Source: Selenomonas sputigena ATCC 35185
GTDB taxonomy: Bacteria > Bacillota > Negativicutes > Selenomonadales > Selenomonadaceae
DNA: 64,000 nucleotides
Assembly (NCBI RefSeq): GCF_000208405.1
Contig: NC_015437.1
Location: forward strand, 2,039,501 to 2,103,500
Reading direction: 5' to 3'
Shown here: positions 1 through 8,083 of the stretch, piece after piece
How the letters are laid out: every line of letters begins with the position of its first letter
How positions within the stretch are numbered: position 1 is the first letter of the stretch
Program-made: the position numbers and the translations under genes
Notes under the pieces: generated by a model
The model's input: the letters and a program-made list of their open reading frames with translations, nothing else
Told to the model about the DNA's origin: nothing
Databases searched by the model: none

Positions 1-891
1 CATCAAGAGCACCGCCTGGCGCTGCGTGAAGCCGAGGTCAAGCAGGCGGTGATGCAAGTGTCCCTTGTCCGGCTTGAAGATCGGCACGCCGCCGCGATAG
101 CGGCGCACGATGGCGAAAGTCGTATCCATGATGGGAAGGCCGAGCGCGAGAATCGGCACGATGAGAGCGATCGTCGCCGCGCTCTTGACGGCGCCGATGA
201 CGGAGATGCCCGCGAGCATGAAGCCGAGGAACATGCTGCCCGTGTCACCCATGAAGATCTTCGCCGGATTGAAGTTGTAGAAAAGGAAGCCGATGGCAGC
301 TCCCGCAAGCGCCGCCGTCAGCACGGCGACGAGCGCATAGCCCTGCTGCAGGGCGACGAGACAGATGGTCACAGACGCAATGGTGGCGACGCCCGCCGCC
401 AAGCCGTCGAGACCGTCGATGAGGTTCACGGTATTCGTCAGACCGACGATCCAGAAGATCGTCGCGGGTATGGCAAGATACTCAAGGTAAAGATAATCAC
501 CGAACGGATCGGTGATGAAGTCAATGCGCACATCGAAAGCGACGAGCACGCAGGCACAGACGATCTGCCCAAGGAGCTTGACCTTCGCAGGCAGATTCTT
601 GTAGTCGTCAACGAGTCCCAGAAGCACGATGAGAGAGCCGCCCGTCATGAGTCCTGCCAGTTCAGTCAAAACCTCATCCGAAAGCTCCCCGTAAGTCATA
701 AAGCTGAGCATCGCGACCATAAAGGCGATGTAGATGCCGACGCCGCCGATGCGCGGCACCGGCTTCTTATGAACCTTGCGCGCGTCTGGCGCATCGAGCG
801 CCCCCGTTTTTTCTGCAAAAAAAATGACCGCCGGCGTCACGGCAACCGCGACAACCATGGCGACGAGGAACGCCAAAACGTGATTCGGCAT
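1..891 (-). CDS. WecA/TagO/MraY-family undecaprenyl-phosphate sugar-1-phosphate transferase (3' end outside window)
   Basis: This integral membrane enzyme should transfer a sugar-1-phosphate (typically GlcNAc-1-P) from a UDP-sugar to undecaprenyl phosphate, starting a cell-envelope polysaccharide. The 297 visible codons begin at ATG 889-891 and run off the window at base 1. Family motifs are in order: DDYKN (residues 95-99), NLIDGLDG (156-163), FNPAKIFMGDTGS (207-219) and HLHHRL (278-283). The last motif is typical of the WecA/TagO branch rather than of MraY itself. Many hydrophobic helices are evident. The exact sugar substrate cannot be read from the sequence. Confidence 0.9.
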   Translation of the reverse strand, partial: MPNHVLAFLVAMVVAVAVTPAVIFFAEKTGALDAPDARKVHKKPVPRIGGVGIYIAFMVAMLSFMTYGELSDEVLTELAGLMTGGSLIVLLGLVDDYKNLPAKVKLLGQIVCACVLVAFDVRIDFITDPFGDYLYLEYLAIPATIFWIVGLTNTVNLIDGLDGLAAGVATIASVTICLVALQQGYALVAVLTAALAGAAIGFLFYNFNPAKIFMGDTGSMFLGFMLAGISVIGAVKSAATIALIVPILALGLPIMDTTFAIVRRYRGGVPIFKPDKGHLHHRLLDLGFTQRQAVLLM

Positions 892-985
892 GGAAAACAG
901 CACCCCTTTTATATACCCGCAGGACGCATCCAAAAGCGTCACCGTTTCTATTCAACAGCCACTCCACTTTTTCATGAACCATTTT

Positions 986-1089
986 ATCATGAAAGCCCAA
1001 GAAGTCAAGCCCGTAGGGCGCAGACCGATTGGCTGCTTTCATATAAGGGCGGCGCACAATGTCCACAAAGTGGACGTTTGTGCGTGTAG
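986..1089 (+). repeat. Family A two-hairpin dispersed repeat, complete copy
   Basis: The first hairpin has outer arms ATGAAAGC and GCTTTCAT with inner CCAA/TTGG and CCC/GGG pairs. The second hairpin is GTCCAC-aaa-GTGGAC. The unit ends in GTGCGTGTAG. Related copies lie near 7.3, 20.9, 35.0 and 38.1 kb. This copy stands just downstream of the IS200-type element's left end. Confidence 0.85.
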
Positions 1090-1093
1090 TTAT

Positions 1094-1845
1094 GGGTCGT
1101 GACCCAGTGTCGCATGCAAAGCATGCGACACAGTAAACCACCCGCTATGCGGGTGGAAGACAAATGGTTATACCAAAAACACCTTTCCGGGTAGTATACT
1201 AAGGTTGTTCAAGCCAGTATACAGAAAGGAAAGGTGCTTATGGCACAGAAAGCTAATAGTTTATCGCATACAAAGTGGCTGTGCAAGTATCACATCGTGT
1301 TTACGCCTAAATACCGTAGGAAAATCATCTACAATCAGTATAAAGCGAGCATCCGTGACATTTTAAGGCAACTTTGTGCATATAAAGGTGTAGAGATTTT
1401 GGAAGGACACTTGATGCCCGATCATGTGCATATGTTGGTAAGCATTCCGCCGAAACTTAGTGTATCACAATTTATGGGATATCTCAAAGGGAAAAGTGCG
1501 TTAATGATATTTGACAAACACGCCAATTTGAAATACAAATTTGGCAATCGGCACTTTTGGGCAGAAAGATACTATGTGAGTACGGTTGGCTTAAATGAAG
1601 CAACCATTCGCAAGTATATCCAAGAGCAAGAAAGGCATGATGTTGCGATGGATAAGTTGAGTGTGAAGGAATACGAAGACCCTTTTAAGGGTAGCAAGTA
1701 GTACAAACGCCCTTTTAAGGGCGGTGACGAGTCAAGAGCAATCTGGCTTGAACGTAGTGAAAGCCAGCGTCTTTAGACGCTGGCTGGTAACTGCCCCTTA
1801 TAGGGGCGAGCAAACCACCCGTTTGACGGGTGGTCATGATTTATC
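1094..1845 (+). mobile_element. IS200/IS605-type insertion sequence
   Basis: The element is about 750 bp, carries one Y1 transposase gene, and has hairpin-rich ends instead of inverted repeats, as expected for this family. The left end shows GGGTC/GACCC, a 10-bp perfect stem at 1108-1130 and CCACCC..GGGTGG at 1138-1156. The right end shows CCAGCGTC/GACGCTGG at 1763-1782 and another CCACCC..GGGTGG at 1815-1833. It sits between a full and a truncated copy of repeat family A. The boundaries are inferred: the tandem copies at 7303-7485 are joined by CTTAC, so this element appears to occupy the equivalent junction after TTAT. Confidence 0.75.
1240..1701 (+). CDS. tnpA: IS200-type Y1 (HUH) transposase TnpA
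   Basis: The 153-residue protein is full length for the family. It should be a dimeric single-strand transposase that nicks and joins the hairpin ends of its element through a phosphotyrosine. The HUH metal site is HVH at residues 62-64, inside MPDHVHMLV. The probable catalytic tyrosine is Tyr126 in RKYIQEQ. ATG 1240 was preferred over GTG 1234 because AGGAAAGG lies just upstream of it. No accessory TnpB gene is present. The frame is intact, so the element could be active. Confidence 0.93.
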   Translation: MAQKANSLSHTKWLCKYHIVFTPKYRRKIIYNQYKASIRDILRQLCAYKGVEILEGHLMPDHVHMLVSIPPKLSVSQFMGYLKGKSALMIFDKHANLKYKFGNRHFWAERYYVSTVGLNEATIRKYIQEQERHDVAMDKLSVKEYEDPFKGSK

Positions 1846-1880
1846 ATGAAAGCCCAAGAAGTCAAGCCCGTAGGGCGCAC
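1843..1880 (+). repeat. Family A repeat, truncated copy right of the IS
   Basis: This matches the first 38 bases or so of the copy at 986-1089, through CAAGCCCGTAGGGCGCA, and then stops. It abuts the inferred right end of the IS200-type element. It is the second, shortened member of a tandem pair, an arrangement also seen at 7303-7485. Confidence 0.75.
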
Positions 1881-1884
1881 AGTG

Positions 1885-1915
1885 AAAAGCCCGCCGGCGC
1901 GAAGCACCGGCGGGC
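1885..1915 (-). terminator. Intrinsic terminator of hpf
   Basis: On the minus strand GCCCGCCGG and CCGGCGGGC form a 9-bp GC stem followed by TTTT, 23 bp past the hpf stop codon. Confidence 0.85.
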
Positions 1916-1937
1916 AGTCAAGCACAGAATACAAAAC

Positions 1938-2483
1938 TTAATTTCCCGGCTCGATCAGCGCGTACTTGCCGTCCGTGCGGCGATAAACGACGTTGATCTC
2001 CTCCGACTCAGCGTTACGGAACACGAAGAAGTTGTGGTTCAAGAGGTTCATCTGCATGATTGCCTCCTGCACATCCATGGGCTTCACGACGAAGCGCTTC
2101 GTCTTCACGAGCGGGAACTCGCCTTCCTCCTCCTGTACGGGAATCGCACCCATCTGCTGCACGGCCTCTTCTTTGAAACCGCCGCCGCGGAAACGCTTGG
2201 CAAGGCGCGTCTTCTGCTTGCGAATCTGACGCTCAAGCTTCTCGACGACGAGGTCGATGGAGGTGTACATATCCATCGTGGCCTCCTCGCCCCGGAGCAG
2301 AACACCACCCGGGATGGGCACAGTGACTTCGACAATATGGCGTCCTTTGGAAACCGTGAGGAGCACCGAGATTTCGCCCACCTCGTCGAAATACTTCGTG
2401 ATTTTGCCGACACGCTTCTCGACATAATCCTTGAGCGACGGGGTGATCTCAATGTTTTTCCCTCGTACCGTGAATGTGGCCAT
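1938..2483 (-). CDS. hpf: Ribosome hibernation promoting factor, long form
   Basis: The 181-residue protein matches long HPF, which binds the small ribosomal subunit in stationary phase and dimerises 70S ribosomes into 100S particles. The N-terminal S30AE/RaiA domain covers about residues 1-105, starting MATFTVRGKNIEITPSLKDY. The C-terminal dimerisation domain covers about 120-181 and ends with the conserved stretch VYRRTDGKYALIEP. It stands alone with its own terminator. The ribosome site is AAAGGGG about 10 bases before the start. Confidence 0.95.
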   Translation of the reverse strand: MATFTVRGKNIEITPSLKDYVEKRVGKITKYFDEVGEISVLLTVSKGRHIVEVTVPIPGGVLLRGEEATMDMYTSIDLVVEKLERQIRKQKTRLAKRFRGGGFKEEAVQQMGAIPVQEEEGEFPLVKTKRFVVKPMDVQEAIMQMNLLNHNFFVFRNAESEEINVVYRRTDGKYALIEPGN

Positions 2484-2627
2484 AGTGACATGTCCCCTTT
2501 CCTGTATCTTCTGCTGTATATATTCTCCCTCCGCTCGTAAAACCCTTCTTTTGGAAAAGAATGTTTCTGAAAATTTTCACGAGGGTCATCCTATGCGTTT
2601 TCACTGGCTCGAATGAATATTCAATGC

Positions 2628-2633
2628 TATAAT
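2628..2633 (+). promoter_or_regulatory. Extended -10 promoter of the Rpn-type gene
   Basis: TGCTATAAT forms an extended -10 box; no good -35 is visible. Transcription would start near 2640, after the upstream ATG at 2613. This supports GTG 2655 as the true start of the gene. Confidence 0.6.
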
Positions 2634-2654
2634 AAGAACAAAGAAGGTGATTTC

Positions 2655-3656
2655 GTGCAGCAAGAAGACCGTGCCGTGACGGCGAGTCATGTGCCGCTTT
2701 ACCAAAATCCAACTTATGACCAACACGCCAAACGCCTGCTTTCACAAAGAACCATCATGGCTCGGCTGCTCAAGCGAACCGTGCCGGAATTCAAAGATGT
2801 CGCCATCGCTGACATAGCCGAAAAGTACATCGAAGGTTCGCCGCAAATCAGCGAGATTCCCGTTGCGCGGGACAAGACGAATGCCGCAAGGAACGCGCTG
2901 CATACGCCAAAAGAATTTCTTGGCGATGCCACGGAAAGTGTCGGCATCACAGAAGGCTGGATTCGCTTCGACATCCACTTCCACGCACGTGCTCCAAAAT
3001 CAGGCGAACTCATCACCTTGATCATCAACGTCGAAGCACAGAGAACGCAGCGTCGATCAAAACTTGGTTACGCACTTTTGCGCCGTGCCATCTACTATGC
3101 AAGCCGTTTGCTTTCTTCTCAAAAGGAAACGGAGTTCACAGGCTCTTCTTATGACGAAATCAAGAAAGTCTACTCCATCTGGCTCTGCATGGATGCTCCC
3201 GATGGCAATAGCGCCATCAATCGCTACGATATCAACGAGCATCACGTTCTAAACCGTCACAAGGAAAATCATACCGATTACGACCTGATGAGCATTGTAA
3301 CGATTTATCTTGGCGAAGAACGAAAATCACACGAAGATTGGCTCATCCGCTTCTTGCGCCTCTTGTTCAAGAATACAAGAATGACGATGGCAGAGAAAAA
3401 GAAACTTCTGAAAGATGAGTTTGATCTGGATACGACTACCGATATAGAGGAGGAGTTGAGTACAATGTGCAATTTGAGTACGGGGATTTATGAACAGGGA
3501 ATCGCGCAAGGAATTGAGCAGGGAATCGAAACCAATCGCACGGCGACTGTCCTTTCGATGCTCAAAGAAAATTTACCCATTGAAATGATTGCACGCATCA
3601 CAAATTTATCGACAGACAGGATACGTGCCTTAAAAATGGAGAACCAACCATCTTGA
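2655..3656 (+). CDS. Rpn/PDDEXK-type recombination-promoting nuclease (transposase-like) family protein
   Basis: The 333-residue protein resembles the Rpn / PD-(D/E)XK 'transposase' family. Its E. coli members are DNA nucleases that raise RecA-independent recombination. The candidate nuclease core is the stretch GWIRFDIHFHARAP followed by ITLIINVEAQ. The C-terminal part has the family's helical repeat (GIAQGIEQGIE) and a closing HTH-like segment. GTG 2655 was chosen over ATG 2613 because AAGAAGG lies 7 bases before it and an extended -10 box overlaps the region between the two. It stands alone. Family membership is fairly secure; activity is inferred. Confidence 0.75.
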   Translation: MQQEDRAVTASHVPLYQNPTYDQHAKRLLSQRTIMARLLKRTVPEFKDVAIADIAEKYIEGSPQISEIPVARDKTNAARNALHTPKEFLGDATESVGITEGWIRFDIHFHARAPKSGELITLIINVEAQRTQRRSKLGYALLRRAIYYASRLLSSQKETEFTGSSYDEIKKVYSIWLCMDAPDGNSAINRYDINEHHVLNRHKENHTDYDLMSIVTIYLGEERKSHEDWLIRFLRLLFKNTRMTMAEKKKLLKDEFDLDTTTDIEEELSTMCNLSTGIYEQGIAQGIEQGIETNRTATVLSMLKENLPIEMIARITNLSTDRIRALKMENQPS

Positions 3657-3683
3657 ACGAATATAAATTACCTGAAACCTAAG

Positions 3684-3723
3684 GCCGGCACATGAAGCGA
3701 ACCGCTCCGCTCCATGTGCCGGC
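3684..3723 (+). terminator. Hairpin downstream of the Rpn-type gene
   Basis: GCCGGCACATG and CATGTGCCGGC form a perfect 11-bp stem 27 bases after the stop codon. The T tract that follows is interrupted, so termination is likely but not certain. Confidence 0.55.
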
Positions 3724-3766
3724 CTCCGATTTCTCTTTCAGCGACTCGTTCCCCTCGTTTGAAAAC

Positions 3767-3795
3767 AAAAGAACCGACTCCAAACGGAGCCGGTC
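3767..3795 (-). terminator. Terminator of the cold-shock gene
   Basis: On the minus strand GACCGGCTCC-gtttg-GAGTCGGTTC forms a stem followed by TTTTGTTTTC, about 70 bases after the csp stop. Confidence 0.7.
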
Positions 3796-3866
3796 TTTGC
3801 CAAACTTCAGAAAACGCGTGGTTCAATCAACGTTCTCTGAGGGAGCACGACATGCTTTCGCGCAGC

Positions 3867-4067
3867 TTACGCCGTCTTCACGACATTGGAAGCCTGCGGG
3901 CCGCGTGCACCTTCGACGATCTCGAATTCTACGCCCTGACCCTCAGCCAACGTCTTGAATCCATCGCCCTGGATTGCAGAGAAATGGACAAAAACATCAT
4001 CGCCGTCTTCCCTCTCGATGAAACCATAGCCCTTTTCTGCGCTGAACCATTTGACCTTACCAACCAT
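3867..4067 (-). CDS. Cold-shock protein, CspA family
   Basis: The 66-residue single cold-shock domain binds single-stranded RNA and DNA. RNP1 is KGYGFI at residues 12-17 and RNP2 is VFVHF at residues 25-29. ATG 4065-4067 follows AGGAGG at good spacing, so the in-frame upstream extension is not used. A near-consensus promoter lies just upstream. The roughly 55-base leader is shorter than that of E. coli cspA. Confidence 0.96.
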   Translation of the reverse strand: MVGKVKWFSAEKGYGFIEREDGDDVFVHFSAIQGDGFKTLAEGQGVEFEIVEGARGPQASNVVKTA

Positions 4068-4126
4068 AGTAATTCCTCCTGTTTCTTGGTGTGTTGCAGA
4101 ACCGCGCCTGATACTCACGCAATTTC

Positions 4127-4155
4127 ATTATAGACCCTGCCGTCTAATCTGTCAA
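4127..4155 (-). promoter_or_regulatory. Consensus sigma-A promoter of the cold-shock gene
   Basis: On the minus strand TTGACA (4150-4155), a 17-bp spacer and TATAAT (4127-4132) are both perfect matches. It is the strongest-looking promoter in the window. Confidence 0.9.
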
Positions 4156-4196
4156 TCAAATAGGAGGAAATGATTACGAGGCCGCCATATTTTTTC

Positions 4197-4482
4197 TAAG
4201 GGAGCGCTGATAAAATGAGGTCGCCCAGATTTGCACAGATGCGCTGTATCTATAGCGGTCAACGTCAGCCAATCATGCGACGCGCTTCGCGCTTGCATTC
4301 TTGGGACGTTTTCGCATACGAGCCGTTGCCCAATCGCCTGCGTCCTTCGGACTTGGCTCTTGGACGGCTCAGCAAGGAGACAAACCGCAGGCGTAGCGGT
4401 GCTACGTCGAGGATTTGTCGACGACGAGAGGACAGCGCAGATGTGTGAAGATGGGCGGCTGAATTTATCAACGCTCCCTAAA
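4197..4482 (+). repeat. Family B MITE-like repeat, longest copy
   Basis: The ends are near-perfect inverted repeats, TAAGGGAGCGCTGATAAA on the left and TTTATCAACGCTCCCTAA on the right. There is no transposase gene. Inside it shares CGTAGC-acc-GCTACG (read on the other strand) and GATGTGTGAAGATGGGCGG with the copies at 32.6 and 42.9 kb. It has an extra segment of about 110 bp around 4260-4370. Its right terminus contains the TAG stop codon of aroB. It fills most of the 410-bp gap between csp and aroB. Confidence 0.85.
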
Positions 4483-5566
4483 ATCTCAAGCAGCGCGCCA
4501 TCGCCGTACGCACGATGCTCTCTGGCACATCGTCTCGCACGCAGACCTTGCCGATGCCTTCCATGAGCACCCAGTTGACCTTGCCGTCGACCGTCTTCTT
4601 GTCGTGGAAGATCGCCGCATAGAGGCCTTCGACCGTGCAGCCTTCGGCGAATAGGGGCAGTCCCAGACGCTCTGTCAGACGGCGCACGCGCAGGACGTCG
4701 GCATCATCGATCATGCCGAGCGCCTCGCTGATGTAGGCCGCGCCCAAAGAACCGATGGCGACGGCCTCGCCGTGATTGTAGCGCGCATAGCCTGTTTCCT
4801 TCTCGATGGCGTGGGCAATGGTGTGCCCGTAGTTTAAAATGCGGCGCAGACCGCCTTCCTTCTCGTCCTTGGCGACAACCTCCGCCTTGATTTCGCACGA
4901 GCGCTCGACCATGAAGAGCGCCGCATCATGCGAAAGGCGCAGTGCGTCTGCCGCATGATCTTCGAGAGCGGCAAAAAAATCTGCGTCGAAAATGATGCCA
5001 TACTTAATGATCTCGCCGAGTCCCGTGCGGATCTCGCGCTCGGGCAGAGTGGCGAATGTCGCGAGATCGGCGAAAACAGCAGCGGGCTGGTAGAAAGCGC
5101 CGATGAGATTCTTGCCGAGTCGATGGTTGACGGCGACCTTGCCGCCGACGCTTGAATCGACCTGCGCGAGAAGGCTCGTCGGCAGCTGCACGAAAGGAAC
5201 GCCGCGCATGTACGCCGCAGCGATGAATCCCGCGAGGTCGCCGACGACGCCGCCGCCCAAGGCGAATACGGGCGAGCGGCGGTCAAGTCCCAGCTCGATG
5301 GCGTGTGTGAAAATCTCATCTGCAACGGCAAGCGACTTCGAGGCTTCGCCTGCGGGCACGAGATGGAGCGCAGGTTCCAATCCTGCCTCGCGCAAGGCTG
5401 CCAATGTCCTCTCGCCATAAATCTTCCCGACATTTTCATCGGAGATGACGAGCGCCTTGTGTGAGAAATTCTGCGCCTTTACGAAATCGGAGATTTCCGG
5501 CAGAAGATCCTCGCCGATAAAGATGTCGTAACTCGATGCGCCAAGTTCCACGCGCACCTTGTGCAT
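4478..5566 (-). CDS. aroB: 3-dehydroquinate synthase
   Basis: This NAD- and zinc-dependent enzyme converts DAHP to 3-dehydroquinate, step 2 of the shikimate pathway. At 362 residues it is normal length. Family motifs include GGGVVGDLAGF, the LPTSLLAQVDSSVGGK stretch and the metal-binding NYGHTIAHAIE. ATG 5564-5566 lies one base after the aroK stop, so the two are translationally coupled. The stop codon (TAG, 4478-4480) lies inside the terminal inverted repeat of the family B element, so the last codons may have been reshaped by that insertion. Confidence 0.97.
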   Translation of the reverse strand: MHKVRVELGASSYDIFIGEDLLPEISDFVKAQNFSHKALVISDENVGKIYGERTLAALREAGLEPALHLVPAGEASKSLAVADEIFTHAIELGLDRRSPVFALGGGVVGDLAGFIAAAYMRGVPFVQLPTSLLAQVDSSVGGKVAVNHRLGKNLIGAFYQPAAVFADLATFATLPEREIRTGLGEIIKYGIIFDADFFAALEDHAADALRLSHDAALFMVERSCEIKAEVVAKDEKEGGLRRILNYGHTIAHAIEKETGYARYNHGEAVAIGSLGAAYISEALGMIDDADVLRVRRLTERLGLPLFAEGCTVEGLYAAIFHDKKTVDGKVNWVLMEGIGKVCVRDDVPESIVRTAMARCLRF

Positions 5567-5567
5567 C

Positions 5568-6098
5568 TCACGCACGAAAAACACCTTCCCTCTTCAAATA
5601 GCCGGCGATGTCGTCGACGACCTGCAGCGGTGAAAGATCGCTCGTGTCAACGCTGTAATCCGCGACATCATAAAGCTCCCTGCGCTCCGCCATGAGGTCT
5701 GCCACCGCCTGCCGGCGATCTCCTGCATCCTTTGCGTCGAGCACGGGGCGGTCGCCCACATGAGCCGTGCGCGCGAGCACGACGTCAACAGAGGCCGTCA
5801 AGCAGATGATCGCACCGTTCTCCTTGAGCAGCGCCACATTCGCCGCGTCCTTGACCGTGCCGCCGCCCGTCGAAATCACGAGAGCACGGCGCTTGGCCGT
5901 GCGCCTGACCGCCTCCCTTTCCAAAGCGCGGAAAGCCGCCTCACCCTCAGAGGCGAAGATCTCGGGAATCGAACGCCCCGCCTCTTCCTCGATCATGCGG
6001 TCGAGATCGACGAAGGCGCGGCCGAGACGCTGTGCAAGTGCACGTCCCGTGCTCGTCTTGCCCGTGCCCATGAAGCCGATCAATACGACGTTCTTCAT
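5568..6098 (-). CDS. aroK: Shikimate kinase
   Basis: The 176-residue enzyme phosphorylates shikimate at the 3-hydroxyl with ATP. The Walker A loop GFMGTGKT is at residues 8-15, followed by the substrate-binding DLDRMIEEEAG and the STGGG motif. The lid arginine region is in VGDRPVL. ATG 6096-6098 is preceded by AGGAGG, so an in-frame upstream extension overlapping aroC is rejected. It begins one base after the aroC stop, in an aroC-aroK-aroB operon. Confidence 0.97.
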   Translation of the reverse strand: MKNVVLIGFMGTGKTSTGRALAQRLGRAFVDLDRMIEEEAGRSIPEIFASEGEAAFRALEREAVRRTAKRRALVISTGGGTVKDAANVALLKENGAIICLTASVDVVLARTAHVGDRPVLDAKDAGDRRQAVADLMAERRELYDVADYSVDTSDLSPLQVVDDIAGYLKREGVFRA

Positions 6099-6099
6099 C

Positions 6100-7254
6100 T
6101 CACGCCTCCTCCGTGCGCTTCTTGTACGCTTCGACATCCGCTTTCATGTCGCGCATATTGTCGCTGTCAAACTTCTCGATGAAGGCTTCGGCGAGCACGA
6201 AGGCCGCCATCGCCTCGCCGACGACAGAGGCGGCGGGCACGGCGCAGACGTCGCTGCGCTCCTTCGAAGCGAGCACGGGCGCTTTTTTTTCGATGTCAAC
6301 GGAATGAAGTGGCTTCATCAGCGTCGGAATCGGCTTCATGACGGCGCGAATGACGATATCCTCGCCGTTCGTCATGCCGCCCTCAAGGCCGCCCGCGCGG
6401 TTCGTCCTGCGCACAACGGAGTCGTTCTCACCCAAGAACATCTCGTCGTGCGCCTCGCTGCCAGGGAGTGCCGCATAGCCAAAGCCTGCGCCGATCTCGA
6501 CGCCCTTGATGGCCTGGATCGACATCAAGGCAGCGGCAAACCGCGCGTCGAGACGCCTATCCCACTGGATGTGGCTGCCGAGTCCGAGCGGCGCACCCGC
6601 AATGCGTACCTCGAAGATGCCGCCGAGCGTATCGCCCGCCTCTTTCGCCGCGCGAATCTTCTCTTTCATGCGCTCTTCGGCCTCAGCGTCAAAGCAGTTG
6701 AGTTCCGACGCCGCCTTATGCGCCGCGCCCGTCTCGCGCTTGGCCGCATCAGCGGCGACGCCGCCGATGTCGAGCACGGCGGATTCGACCGTGACGCCGA
6801 GTGCGAAGAGCAGCTCCTTCGCCACAGCGCCGACGGCGACGCGCATCGCCGTCTCTCTCGCGCTCGCCCGCTCCAAGATGTCGCGGATGTCTTCACGCGC
6901 GTACTTCCGAACGCCCGTGAGGTCTGCGTGTCCGGGGCGCGCCGCCGTCACCTTCTCACCGTGCGCCTCGCCGAACGCCGCCATACGCTCCTGCCAGTTC
7001 TGCCAATCGCGGTTCTCGACCGAGAGCGTAATAGGAGAACCGAGCGTCTCGCCGAAGCGCACGCCCGAGAGAATTCGCACCGTATCCGTTTCGATCTTCA
7101 TGCGTCCGCCGCGCCCGTAGCCCTTCTGACGACGCGCCAAATCACGGTTGATGTTTTCCAATTTCAGCGAAAGCCCCGCCGGAATGCCCTCCAAGATGGC
7201 TGTCAAAGACGGGCCGTGTGATTCGCCCGCCGTTAAAAAACGCAATGTGCTCAA
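6100..7254 (-). CDS. aroC: Chorismate synthase
   Basis: This FMN-dependent enzyme converts EPSP to chorismate, the last shikimate step. The 384-residue protein starts with MSTLRFLTAGESHGPSL and contains RPGHADLTG and the ERASARETAMRVAVGA signature. No ATG fits. Translation starts at TTG 7254, with GTGGGA about 8 bases upstream, or at the TTG three codons later. It heads the aroCKB group, separated from the pilus cluster by a tandem pair of family A repeats. Confidence 0.97.
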   Translation of the reverse strand: MSTLRFLTAGESHGPSLTAILEGIPAGLSLKLENINRDLARRQKGYGRGGRMKIETDTVRILSGVRFGETLGSPITLSVENRDWQNWQERMAAFGEAHGEKVTAARPGHADLTGVRKYAREDIRDILERASARETAMRVAVGAVAKELLFALGVTVESAVLDIGGVAADAAKRETGAAHKAASELNCFDAEAEERMKEKIRAAKEAGDTLGGIFEVRIAGAPLGLGSHIQWDRRLDARFAAALMSIQAIKGVEIGAGFGYAALPGSEAHDEMFLGENDSVVRRTNRAGGLEGGMTNGEDIVIRAVMKPIPTLMKPLHSVDIEKKAPVLASKERSDVCAVPAASVVGEAMAAFVLAEAFIEKFDSDNMRDMKADVEAYKKRTEEA

Positions 7255-7302
7255 TATGATTTCCCACTTTCAAAAATATAACCTTCCAACTTTATTTAGT
7301 CT

Positions 7303-7408
7303 ACTATGAAAGTCCAAGAAGTCAAGCCCAAAGGGTGCAGACTGATTGGATAACTTTCGTTAAGGGCGGCGCACAATGTCCACGAAGTGGACGTTTGTGC
7401 GTGTAGCT
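7303..7408 (+). repeat. Family A two-hairpin repeat, complete copy
   Basis: Arms ATGAAAGT and ACTTTCGT (one mismatch) enclose CCAA/TTGG and AGTC/GACT pairs. The second hairpin GTCCAC-gaa-GTGGAC follows. Compared with the copy at 986, the paired arm positions have changed together (GC to GT/AC). Confidence 0.85.
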
Positions 7409-7410
7409 TA

Positions 7411-7485
7411 CTATGAAAGTCCAAGAAGTCAAGCCCAAAGGGCGTAGACTGATTGGATAACTTTCGTTAAGGGCGGCGCACAATA
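7411..7485 (+). repeat. Family A repeat, tandem truncated copy
   Basis: This is nearly identical to the preceding copy for about 70 bases and ends at GGCGGCGCACAATA, just before the second hairpin. The junction with the first copy is CTTAC. Confidence 0.85.
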
Positions 7486-7531
7486 GGAAGCGTCCCCTGT
7501 GCAACCCCTAAAACATCTGCTGAGGAGACGT

Positions 7532-8083
7532 TCATTCCTTCTCGGCAAAAATCGAAAGCCGCATCTTCACATGAAGCCTGCCGTCCTCGCTCTTGATCTC
7601 CGTGCTCTCCATGCGGACGAAGCGCTCGCTCTTTTCCAAATCCTTCAGGAAGGCGAGCAGATGAAAATAATCGCCGTCCAACTCCACATCGAGCGGCAGG
7701 CGCGAAACGCCGCCCTCCTCTTCAATCTGCCCGGGCGCAACGGCGGCGAGCATCAGCTTTTCATGCTGCGCTTCGCGCTCCAAGAGCGCGAGGAAATCGC
7801 CCTGCCCCATGCGAGCGGGCAGGCGTTTTTCCAACGCGGCGCTGCGTTCGGCACGCGCTTTTGCGCGTTCCGCCCCGTCGCCGTGTGCGTTCATGAAGTT
7901 CTGCACGGCGATGAGCGCTTCTTGTTCCTTCGCCGCTTCTTCTTCCAGCCTCGCGATTTCCGCACGCTGCGGCAAAAAGCACAGTCGGAAGAATGCCGCG
8001 CAGAGAAGCAGCGCCAGCGCAAAGATTGCCGAGAGAAGCATCTTTGACCGCATTTCTTCATCCTTTCTGGAAAATTCCCTCAT
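7532..8083 (-). CDS. pilO: Type IV pilus inner-membrane alignment protein PilO
   Basis: The protein (183 residues) has a short cytoplasmic tail, one membrane helix (about residues 17-33), a coiled coil and a small periplasmic alpha/beta domain ending in MRLSIFAEKE. That is the PilO layout. PilO pairs with PilN to link the cytoplasmic motor to the envelope. ATG 8081-8083 overlaps the TGA of the upstream gene as ATGA. An in-frame ATG at 8053 with AAAGGA upstream is an equally good start and would give 173 residues. It is the last gene of the pilus cluster. Confidence 0.8.
   Translation of the reverse strand: MREFSRKDEEMRSKMLLSAIFALALLLCAAFFRLCFLPQRAEIARLEEEAAKEQEALIAVQNFMNAHGDGAERAKARAERSAALEKRLPARMGQGDFLALLEREAQHEKLMLAAVAPGQIEEEGGVSRLPLDVELDGDYFHLLAFLKDLEKSERFVRMESTEIKSEDGRLHVKMRLSIFAEKE

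Noticed and set aside
2613-2654. ATG 2613 as the start of the Rpn-type gene
   Set aside because: An extended -10 box lies after it, and GTG 2655 has a good ribosome site.
5767-7221. Long plus-strand open frame opposite aroK and aroC
   Set aside because: It is an antisense shadow, with Arg-rich composition and no ribosome site; aroC and aroK are certain on the other strand.
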